DNA of 64,000 nt from Exophiala sp. HKRS030. Lineage: Eukaryota; Ascomycota; Eurotiomycetes; Chaetothyriales; Herpotrichiellaceae. Of this stretch, positions 55,669 to 64,000 are shown piece after piece. The notes beneath the pieces are model-generated. The model saw only the letters and a list, made by a program, of their open reading frames with translations, was not told where the DNA came from and did not search any database. The translations under genes and the position numbers were made by a program. Location of the stretch: the NCBI GenBank assembly GCA_023897205.1, contig JAHWDD010000009.1, forward strand, positions 124,001 to 188,000. Direction: 5' to 3'. Numbering within the stretch: the first letter of the stretch is position 1; every line of letters begins with the position of its first letter.

Positions 55669-56314
55669 TGGGCTCGGTTGGAGCGCAGCATCATGTGGGC
55701 TGTTGATCAATGGAGGCCTCGCAGAGGGTATACTGTTTCACGTTGATCGGCAGTCGATCAGTTCATTGATCATGATAATGGCTGTGGCTTGGAGCACAAG
55801 ACACGATAAAGCCACCTTCTCTGATGGACTGGGTTTTTGGTCTCGCAAATCCGTCAGCGCGGATAACGTTTCGTCGACCACGATACTGGAGAGCACATCC
55901 AGAAATCATACGCAACCACTAGAGCAGGCACTGGAACAAAAGATCGATGAGCATGCATGAGTTTCCTTGCTCTTCAAGACTTGGGTTAAGGTTGGGAGTG
56001 GACACTCAGGAACGTGACCCACCTTGATCACATTATGTATCAACAAACATGTCATGCAAATCTGTACATATTTCATGGGAAACACTGGAGCACAAGAATC
56101 TCCAAAGACTCGAATTGATTAAGAAAGAGCATCATTGTATTACATTGAACGCTCATCGCTTGCCCATATGATGCTAAACATCCTCAAAGCCTTCATCCGG
56201 TGTTGTAGTACCCACTCGCTCGACCAATTGGTATTAAGAGGAACACAGGTACGTAAGGGGGATATCGTCAGGGCATAAAGCCGATGTCGGCACGTGTCTA
56301 CCAGCAGACCTCGA
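55669..56314. other. Intergenic between convergent mL43 and RING-like genes
   Basis: 3' UTR space. No supported gene. Confidence 0.4.
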
Positions 56315-57749
56315 TTACAGATAGACCGGGAACATTGCCAGCTTGTTCGACACCTTAGAATCACAGCCATCCACCACGCAGGACTTGAAAGGGGTCGATT
56401 TTTCCGAGACAGGTTTTCTATCCTTCTTGTTTGCTTTTGTGCTATGTCGATTTGTGGCGCAATCTCCACAATAGACCTGGTCATACCATTAGTAATCTTC
56501 TCATATCACTTGGAAAACCGACTTACATGACCACATGCTTTTACCACCCATACCTGCTGCTTGATAACTCCCTCTCCAATTGCCAATTCGTCACCACACA
56601 TGGGGCATAATACGACGGATTCCTCTTTGAACGTTCTTATAAAACCTTCTTTCGCAGCAGGCGGTGCCTTGTAGGGTTCTTGGATAGCTTGCGGAGTTTC
56701 TGAACTTCTTTCGTACATCTCTAGACCTCCGAGATCGAAACCTGCTTGCCGATAATCAAGATGAATGGCAAATTCTCCGGCAGCCTGATTACGATTCTGT
56801 TGTTGGTTTCGTCTTTGGTCTCGCTGCAGGTGATCTCGTAGAACATGTTCGTAAGCATCCACGGCTCTATTGCGATAAAAGGCATTAGTTCCTCGTCTCA
56901 ATAAGTCCGGAAAATATCCAAATGGGCCAGTATAAGCCGCCGGTGGAGGGTGGGCGGGCCCAGGTTGCTGGGGCTGTCGTGCTGTCGATCTCGAATTTTG
57001 ACGACGATTTGCTTCTGGTACTTGTCTCTCCGAAACAATCTCAATTTCAGGACTCGAAGGGGGTGGAAAGGAGTTGGTGTCCTCATTGGAATCTGGTTGA
57101 ACTCATACTCCAGATCCACATCCGTGTCGACAATTTCGTCATCATCGGCGTCGGACAGCGATATAATATCTTGTTCCTGCATAGATATAGGTCCTCCAAA
57201 TGGTGGAGCGTGGGTAATCCGCCTCCCAATGCCTTGACTATGGAGTCGTGTCCTTTCCGAAGTAGCCCGAGGGCCATCGGTTGGTGCGGCTCTGTGGTTG
57301 ACTCTTCTGTGAGGCGATCTGGGAGGGGTGCTATTGTCTGAGACTATCGAAGTCTCGTCGCTATCGAGGGTGAGATCGATAGTTACGTCAGTTTGTGGCG
57401 GGGAAGAGCGAATAGTTGTTGCAGACATAGTCGGTCTTCGATAGTCGTAGCCGTCTCCAGGATATCTTGTGGACACAGGTGGTGGTGATTGGGAGAGAGA
57501 AAAGTGACTCGATCGTGTGGAGGAAGAGGAGGCGTTGGGGCTGATACGTCGTCGTTTCGAGGGAATATGTGGGCTGGCAGATCTACTTTCAGATCTGGTA
57601 ATCTCAGCGTGGGATCTCTGTTCGAATACGTTAGAAGCTGGTGATCGAGAATTCATGTCAAGCGGGAGAAGGCGACTGCCTACTTTTCGACTGGAAGAGG
57701 TTGCGGCGTTTAAAAAGTTGCTCAGTGACACGATCGGCGGCTGAGGCAT
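56315..57749 (-). CDS. RING-like zinc-finger protein (2 exons), one apparent -1 frameshift
   Basis: Exons are complement of 56527-57749 and 56315-56476. The 50-nt intron (GTAAGT..GACCAG) joins ACGH|VYCGDC. With one base restored to plus-strand ggggg 57059-57063 (after TPTPFHP) the product is 461 aa. The first ~250 residues are Ser/Pro-rich with acidic SUMO-interaction-like patches (VTIDLTLDSDE, DIISLSDADDDE). A Gln/Asn-rich helix follows. The C-terminal zinc module has CPMC, ACGHVYCGDC and CVVDGC pairs and ends MFPVYL, as in fungal proteins often labelled cell-cycle control proteins. SIM-like patches plus a RING suggest a SUMO-targeted ubiquitin ligase. That is inference, and the module is not a canonical C3HC4 RING. 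Confidence 0.8.
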
Positions 57750-58554
57750 GATCTTTGGGCCACGGAAGGCAAAAGGGACGGGATTGGACGCTGTAAAATC
57801 TCACAGAAGAGTCAACGTGGAATGAGAGGTGTAGTGAATGATCGAAGACATGAGACAGTGAAGTCCTAGTCTGTGAAAAGAGAGAAAAATCAGCAATGCC
57901 GCCAGCGGTAGTGAGGGTGACGAAGGGTGAGGACAAGACGATGTGGTTGAGTTTGGATTCCGGGCCAAAGTTGGCGTGGAGGTGCAGTTGGTGGCATTCG
58001 GTAACAGTCGCTGGCAGAGGCAGAGGCAGCGGAAAAGAACAAACTGTATGGGCGTGATTGGGAGGAGTTCAAACTTTCCTCATTGGGCTCTAGTGCGGGC
58101 AAAATATCTTGGACCAGATGCCCGTTGCCGCCACCCGTTCTCGCTGAGTCGGCTTTATATGTCAGCAAGCTAAAAGCCTGTGATGCTGATATGGAAGGGC
58201 TATGGCCTTGGGATTCAATGTATGCAGCTCTTCTTGTGAGCTAAATAATTCAGTTTTGCCATCCTCTAGGACACCCATTGGCTCAGGCCACAAATGTCTT
58301 TTTCTCCACGCTCTTCAAAGAAGTCGACCGTTTCGCTTCAGAAGATCTGCCGGCTTTGAGGAGCCCTAAAGTACACTGAATACACAAAGTAAAAATGCCC
58401 TATCCAGCCCCTCAGTGGTAACCTCTGTGTGGTGCATGTATACAAGACTTTTTCGGTCCAAGCGCATCCTGGATGGCGATGAAGGCTGTTCTATTCGTAC
58501 AGAATCTGGCTGGCCCTTTCCAGCCTATCCTTCTGCCCTCCCATTTTCTTAGTA
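57750..58554. other. Intergenic, no gene seen
   Basis: Promoter of the RING-like gene and 3' end of PRP19. Open frames at 57.9-58.2 kb lack motifs. Confidence 0.4.
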
Positions 58555-60125
58555 TCATCCACTCCAGGTGATGATCCTACCCGCATCATCGACGGCTATC
58601 AGACTATGAGCCTCTTTTCCCCATGCAATTCTTGTTGATGGCTCGGAACTCTTGAGGATCTCTGACCACTCCTTGGCTGCTTTCGAGTAAGCTTCCACCG
58701 TGATACCCCCACGCCAGCTGCAGCGAGGAACTGCCCTGTATAATCCCAACTAATCGAATTGATCGTACTGCCTGTTTCGAGGGTTTTGATTTCTGCCGAC
58801 TTTCTCAAATCCCAGATCGAAATCGATGTAGATCCTTGTGCAACACCTGCAAGCCATGTTCCATTTTCCGAGAAGACAATCGTTTTTACCGGTCCTTCGA
58901 GGGTAAACGTGGCAGCCTGGGTCCCAGACTTGACGTCGAAGATTTTGATCTGGCCGTCATTTCCACCAGCAGCGAGTAGGTGACCATCAGGATGAAATTG
59001 GACTGATGTCAGACCTATTCGGAATTAGCCAATTTCTCACAAACACGTGTTCGAGCACATTACCTGAGTCACTTTGAATTTGTGTGAGGACCTTGCTTGA
59101 CTCAAGATCATAGAGAACGTAAGTTTTGTCCTCACCAACTGATGCTAAAATCGTTCCGCTTGGATGAACCGCGACCGCATTCGCACTTCCTGCGTGAACA
59201 GAGAAAGAGGCAATTTCCTGGTGTTCTTCAAAAACCTTGACGGTACCTGATGATGTTGCAAGCACCGCTTTTTCAGCAGCCCATGTTCCTCCAGTCACAG
59301 CACCCGCACCTGTCGATAATGATAATAACGACTTGTTTTGAGAAAGAGAGTAAATGCTTGCAGTTCCATCACTTCCACTGATCAATGCGGCGTCTCCTGA
59401 GTCGTGAACAGCGAGAAGAGAGCCTCCAGGATAGAGAGAATCGGAAGCAGACTTGGTTGCGTATTTCGAAATTGCTTCAGTCGTTGCCCATTCTTCAGGC
59501 ACCGGTCGTTTTCGCCGAGTTTTCATCAAGCTTTGTTGTGTACTCTCAATTTTTTGTTGGATTGCTTCAGGTAGCGGCGCACTATCCACTTGCATAGCAT
59601 CTCCGTTTGTGCTCACTCTGCCGACATCAATTTTTGCCAGTGCTTGCCTCGCTTCGTCCCGTTCTTTGATCAATCGCGCGATGACACGTTGTGCAGCATC
59701 ATTCTGGTACAACGCTGTACTGAGTTCTTGTCGCGCTTGGTTAAGGTTTTGCTGTAAGGTATAGGTCTGTAATGCTAGGGAATCCCATTCTTCTTGAAAA
59801 ACGCTAAGCAGTGCAGGTATTGATGTCAATGTCGGTGGTCTTGGTCGGACTGTAACAGGTGATTTGAGGTCGATCAGATCTTCAATCGACAGGGCTTCGC
59901 CAGTAGTAGGCTCTGTTCCATTCTCTCCGATATAGGCTTCTACTAGGCGTCTCTCGTATACGTTTCCTGCAAGCTGTCAACACGCTTTCTCGATGTTTGC
60001 GATTTGTAGAGGAGCTTACCACTTTTGCGCGACGCTACCGGTACCTGGGGAGGCTCGCCAGAAACTATGACTTGTTAGCACATAAACATTGAAGGATTGA
60101 GAACATGCTCACTTGCGCACAACAT
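58555..60125 (-). CDS. PRP19: Pre-mRNA-processing factor 19 (Prp19), 4 exons, one apparent -1 frameshift
   Basis: Exons (complement): 60113-60125, 60020-60064, 59064-59966, 58555-59014. The introns of 48, 53 and 49 nt have good GT..AG sites. One base added to plus-strand ccccc 58706-58710 (in FLAAAGVG|ITVEAYSK) restores 473 aa. The U-box is residues 1-~56 (MLCAISGEPPQVPV, KSGNVYERRLVEAYI), followed by the tetramerisation coiled coil (about 67-135). A seven-bladed WD40 propeller (about 185-473) includes FHPDGHLLAAGG and ISIWDLRKSAEIKTL. Prp19 is the E3 core of the NineTeen complex, which stabilises the activated spliceosome. The first exon is only 13 nt. The gene diverges from the antiporter gene. 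Confidence 0.96.
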
Positions 60126-60547
60126 AATGGACTCTCTCGGGCCAACTTGCGGGACGTAAAAATGGATGGCCTTGTCCTAAATCTGCGAAACTTGTACAGG
60201 TCTTTCGACTCTATTGCCAACTGTGCAAGCAACCAAAAAGTTCATACTGCGAATCTGCCTACAGGTGGTGCTTTGACCAATCATGAACTTCCTTCACCAA
60301 TTCACTTGGCGTATCTCGGGAAACTTGCCCAAACGACCTCGACCAAAGGTTGCCTACTACGATTAACTATTCCACGCAAAGCACGATTTACCTACCCTAC
60401 CTACCTCTTTCATCGTCATCCTATGGTTCTTGTGCTCGAGAACATCCGAATGATTGTCGTCGATGGAATTGAGTTAAGCCTCTCGAACGAGGACATGCAC
60501 CTGACTGCCAGCAACTGATCCTCTCTCCGGAGGCCGAATCCGTCGTA
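60126..60547. promoter_or_regulatory. Short bidirectional promoter, PRP19 / antiporter
   Basis: Only 422 bp separate the divergent start codons, so regulatory sequence is likely shared. A plus-strand frame through 60105-60518 ends before the antiporter ATG and lacks motifs. Confidence 0.5.
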
Positions 60548-62329
60548 ATGGTGGGTGGAGCAATATCTTATCATGAACCCGGCATCACTACGATCCTCAT
60601 TCATGCTTCGTTTCTTCTTTTGCTCAATGTGGTGGGTGCGATGCTCGATCATCTCTTCTACTGTGGCCTGGTTGGACAGGTCTTGATCGGCATGGCATGG
60701 GGTACTCCTGGTGCAATGCTCCTTTCCGAGTCTTTCGAAGAAACGGTAATGCAATTAGGGTATCTGGGCTTGATTCTGGTAGTCTTCGAAGGTGGATTGT
60801 CCACCTCTGTCAGGTCAATTGCAGACAATCTCTATCTTTCCCTTTGTGTTGCTCTGACAGGTATTTCTGTCCCGATGGCCCTCTCTTTCGCCTTACGGAG
60901 TCTTGGATCGGCTACCAATATTCAGTGCTTCGCTGCTGGTGCAGCTTTATGCTCGACAAGTTTAGGGACCACCTTTAGCCTACTGAAAACGACAGGTCTT
61001 ACCAAAAGTCGCCTGGGCGTGGTCCTCACAACTGCAGCAATGCTTGACGACGTTGTTGGCCTGATTCTGGTACAAATTGTTGCCAATCTGGGAACAGGCC
61101 GAGGCTCAATCGAAGCTCAGACAATCATCCGGCCTGTTTTTGTTTCTCTAGGATTTGCTGTGATATTGCTGTTGGTCTGTCGATATATCCTTGTACCATT
61201 GATGGGGGTCGTGAGAACCCGATCCAACCTTCTGGTGACAAAGAACTTTACTACGCTTTTATCAACAAACCCTGCTCATCTTATTTTATCCACTATGTTC
61301 TTACTATCAATGATCACTGCAGCAAGCTATGCCGGAACCTCCGTCCTATTCGCGGCATATTTGGCCGGTGCGAGTATTTCATGGCTCAACGGGTATGAAA
61401 CGAATCAAGGAAGCACTGATGTTACTACCCAGAATTCTGAAACACCATCCTCGGTGGGAGCCATCGAACGTCTCAACTCTTCAGCAGTCGTGTCCGCTGC
61501 TACACCCAGTGGAAATGATCACAACCACTCTCACAACAGCGAGATATCAGGTCGTCGTACACAGGCAGCGCTCGAGAGCCCCAGACGTCAACAAGAGCCC
61601 ACCCCACCTCCGGACCTGCCTGTATCTAGCGAGCAAGATACGCAAGCTGATGTGCCAGAATTGAATCACACCTTTGTTGAAATCGACACTCGAAGTATGC
61701 TCATGTATGAGTGGTACTACGCTATGGCAGCAGAGCGAATACTCAAGCCATTCTTTTTCGTAAGTGAGGAGGACCATGCTAGTCTAAGTCTACGTTTATT
61801 TTCTGACCATAGTCAGGCATCCATAGGGTTTTCGATTCCCATAAGTCGCATGTTTCATGGTCCCACCTTCTGGAGAGGTCTCGTCTACTCTGTTCTCATG
61901 ACTCTCGGTAAAATGGTGTGTGGCTTGTGGCTCGTGCGGTTTTCTCAAGCCTCCAGACGACCAAAAGCGACCACGTCACCAACAGGCAAGTCGAAGTCAT
62001 TTCCAGAGTTGCCAAGGCCTAAATCCCTATACCCTGCCGCCATCTTAGGCTGTGCCATGGTAGCACGAGGCGAGATAGGCTTTCTGATATCTGCCGTGGC
62101 CAACTCCAATGGTGTATTTGGACCAAAAACAGACAGCGATGCCGACTTCGACATTTTCCTTGTAATCACCTGGGCAATCCTACTCTGCACCGTTATCGGA
62201 CCCATCACGTTGGGCTGCCTAGCCAAACGGGTTAGAAAGGTCCAGCAACAAGACGGAAGCAACGCAGGCAGAGAAGATCCTCTTGGCGTATGGGGTCTTG
62301 TCCAAATCGCAACACGAAAGGTGGGATGA
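60548..62329 (+). CDS. Cation/H+ antiporter of the Na+/H+ exchanger (CPA) family
   Basis: A single exon of 593 aa. It starts with the conserved block MVGGAISYHEPGI, followed by TM segments typical of Na_H_Exchanger-domain proteins (LLNVVGAMLDHLFYCGLVGQ, LGYLGLILVVFEGGLSTSV, MLDDVVGLILVQIVANLG). The MLDD pair corresponds to the ion-binding acidic residues of this superfamily. About 12 TM segments are expected. A hydrophilic, Ser/His/Gln-rich loop (about 285-380) splits the transport domain. The ARGEIGFLISAVANSNGVF motif is in the last third. It should exchange Na+ or K+ for H+ at a plasma or internal membrane; cation preference cannot be read off. Divergent from PRP19. Confidence 0.92.
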   Translation: MVGGAISYHEPGITTILIHASFLLLLNVVGAMLDHLFYCGLVGQVLIGMAWGTPGAMLLSESFEETVMQLGYLGLILVVFEGGLSTSVRSIADNLYLSLCVALTGISVPMALSFALRSLGSATNIQCFAAGAALCSTSLGTTFSLLKTTGLTKSRLGVVLTTAAMLDDVVGLILVQIVANLGTGRGSIEAQTIIRPVFVSLGFAVILLLVCRYILVPLMGVVRTRSNLLVTKNFTTLLSTNPAHLILSTMFLLSMITAASYAGTSVLFAAYLAGASISWLNGYETNQGSTDVTTQNSETPSSVGAIERLNSSAVVSAATPSGNDHNHSHNSEISGRRTQAALESPRRQQEPTPPPDLPVSSEQDTQADVPELNHTFVEIDTRSMLMYEWYYAMAAERILKPFFFVSEEDHASLSLRLFSDHSQASIGFSIPISRMFHGPTFWRGLVYSVLMTLGKMVCGLWLVRFSQASRRPKATTSPTGKSKSFPELPRPKSLYPAAILGCAMVARGEIGFLISAVANSNGVFGPKTDSDADFDIFLVITWAILLCTVIGPITLGCLAKRVRKVQQQDGSNAGREDPLGVWGLVQIATRKVG

Positions 62330-62481
62330 CAATACCCATACTGAAGCTTAAAGATCAAGATGTCGTTGAGATTAATGTTACAAAGCTTCGCAATCTAATC
62401 CACCAACGCCGTGCTTGAAACCTATAAGTACAGAAAACCCTGATTAGAATGTCCTTTATGTTTCAACGATATCTTCGGCTT

Positions 62482-63129
62482 TCACTTGCTCAACACCTTC
62501 TCAAGATACTCCCTGGGTGACTTTCCCTGCATATCAGACCTGACGCTCTGAGCTCTTTCTGCCAAAGTATCCAAAAAGATTTTGCCATCATCTCTAATGC
62601 TCCTCCTGTTGCTGGCGCGGCTATCCACACTTCGAGCATCAGATGTGGACAAGACCTCGTCCGGCTCCACAAACCCCATTTTTGGCTGCTGATGTTGTGG
62701 GCGATACGCCGGTTGGTATTGCGGTGGTGCTTCGGCTTGAAACTCGGCTGTGTACATATTCCCCCTCGGTGAAGGAGGCGGAAAGTACTGGCTGTTCTGC
62801 AAATAGAGGGGTCTCGAGGCGTCTTGCGCTTGTTGCTCTGGGGAACGGAGATCGTTGAATTGGAGGACATGAGGATGATATTGCTGCGGTTGGGTTTGGG
62901 GTGCGGAAGGAGAAGACTGTTGGAAGTCGGGATTGTCTAAAGACCTCGACAATCTATGCTTCTCGTCGGTTGATTGCCATTGCTGTTGCTGATCTGGATA
63001 GCTGTGTTGATATTGCTGGGGATGCTGTTCTCGATTGGCTGATGTTTCCCGTTGGGCGCGACGCTTCGAGATCTGCTTCACTGCATAGACACCTGCTCCT
63101 CCGATGATTGCCGCTTTGATGAGGCCCAT
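62482..63129 (-). CDS. Q-rich small protein with N-terminal hydrophobic segment, hypothetical
   Basis: A single exon of 215 aa with ATG at 63129. The N-terminus (MGLIKAAIIGGAGVYAVKQI) is a short Gly/Ala hydrophobic segment followed by basic SKRRAQR, which could be a membrane anchor or mitochondrial/peroxisomal targeting element. The centre is Gln/Pro/Tyr-rich and disordered. The C-terminal ~55 residues (RSIRDDGKIFLDTLAERAQS through KSPREYLEKVLSK) are charged and helical and look the most conserved. It is convergent with the antiporter gene (150 bp). I do not recognise a family. Confidence 0.75.
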   Translation of the reverse strand: MGLIKAAIIGGAGVYAVKQISKRRAQRETSANREQHPQQYQHSYPDQQQQWQSTDEKHRLSRSLDNPDFQQSSPSAPQTQPQQYHPHVLQFNDLRSPEQQAQDASRPLYLQNSQYFPPPSPRGNMYTAEFQAEAPPQYQPAYRPQHQQPKMGFVEPDEVLSTSDARSVDSRASNRRSIRDDGKIFLDTLAERAQSVRSDMQGKSPREYLEKVLSK

Positions 63130-64000
63130 GATCTTCTCTGGTTATTGGATTTCGAGTCTCTTCTGTTCGATGAGATGGGTTGATAAATAAGGTCGAAATA
63201 TAGATAGTACGGATATTTCAGGCAATGATCAAGATGGATTGGATTGGCGATGCTGAATGTTTGCTTTTCTATGCTTGAGTATGACTCCGAGCAAAACAGA
63301 GACAGCAGCCATGGTCGGCGGGCATACTATATATCATCTCCACAATGCACCGCATGATCAAAAGTGGCATATCATCCATGGACATCTACATACCCTATGC
63401 ATCGTCCTTGTGCAGGAAACGTAAGCTATGCGCAGAGCCACTCCACAGCCTAACCAATTAGTCCACTTTATCCTGGATGCCTGAAGAAGCATTCTCGTCG
63501 AGCCATACATTTTTTTTACAAGCTTGCTCCATACTCAAGTCGACAAAGTCCATGGTAAATACGGTGGTTCGGACCCGGGAAGCCCTGCCAAGTCACGCAA
63601 TGCTCTGTGGCGGAAGCGTCGCAGCAGCCAGGGCTGTGCGGGGAGGTTGAAGGCGACGGGTACACGCGTCCCGCCTAGTTGATGGACGCTTAGATAACGT
63701 ACAGAATGCATATTTAGGCACCTAGTGAACTACCTATCACGAGTATTCCGCAACCAGAGGCTTCATTCATCGACAAAACCTGCAATATGAGCGTGGACGT
63801 ACACACACCACACTAGCTCTATCGTCGCAACAAAGAGAGATCAGAGCTTCCTCGAAATGAGGGCATTTTCCACCATGGCGACGAAATTGGGGCTGAAGCC
63901 GCAAACGATCGATCGACACTTTACAAAGGACTTTAAGGTTAAGGCACCGATAAAAAATCGATGGTGCCTGAATGCATTTTGGGGGCGCAGCGCAGCGCAA
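63130..64000. other. Terminal intergenic region
   Basis: Promoter side of the Q-rich protein gene. A minus-strand frame enters at the right edge (63767-64000) but shows no motif, and I do not call it a gene. Confidence 0.4.

Noticed and set aside
15475..58710. Programmed -1 ribosomal frameshifting as the explanation of the seven breaks
   Set aside because: Unrelated housekeeping genes, no shared slippery heptamer or downstream structure seen, and runs of only 3-5 G/C; sequence undercalling is far simpler.

Overview
The window reads as nuclear DNA of a filamentous ascomycete (Pezizomycotina). Genes sit on both strands, about one per 2-3 kb. Introns are short (about 47-128 nt) with GT..AG ends and CTAAC/CTGAC-like branch sites. 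Several families are fungal in character: GH125/MUG157-like mannosidase, Vac8, a Fungal_trans_2-like regulator, the N-terminal domain of fungal STAND proteins, and a CorA-like protein. I would guess Eurotiomycetes/Chaetothyriales or a related class, but I cannot fix the order from sequence alone. I found no bacterial operons, CRISPR arrays, intact transposons, tRNA or rRNA.

Layout. 0.2-5.2 kb: an HSL-type alpha/beta hydrolase, a GH125 mannosidase and a small secreted protein. 6.4-15.7 kb, all minus strand: a TPR protein, a short STAND-N-terminal-like protein with an octad repeat, DNA polymerase delta subunit POL32, and a CorA-like membrane protein. 15.7-29.9 kb: one homeobox transcription factor (19.8-21.9 kb) with about 4 kb and 8 kb of gene-poor, repeat-rich DNA on its two sides. 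29.9-46 kb: a DNF3-like phospholipid flippase, ribosome-assembly GTPase RIA1/EFL1, a fungal transcription factor, exosome subunit CSL4, and vacuolar armadillo protein VAC8. 46.7-63.1 kb: an NAD(P)-binding protein, a very small protein with a strong TATA box, U1-70K, a secreted FAD-linked oxidase, mitochondrial ribosomal protein mL43, a RING-like protein, PRP19, a cation/H+ antiporter and a Q-rich small membrane-anchored protein. Most genes are unrelated housekeeping functions. RNA metabolism recurs (U1-70K, PRP19, CSL4, RIA1), but I see no pathway cluster.

The strongest unexpected signal concerns seven of the 22 genes: CorA-like, DNF3-like, RIA1, VAC8, U1-70K, RING-like and PRP19. Each is interrupted by exactly one apparent 1-nt deletion, and always in a short G/C mononucleotide run (3-5 nt). 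Restoring one base to each run gives an uninterrupted protein, which in most cases matches the family. This points to systematic homopolymer undercalling in the assembly rather than seven decayed genes. Coordinates below are of the sequence as given.
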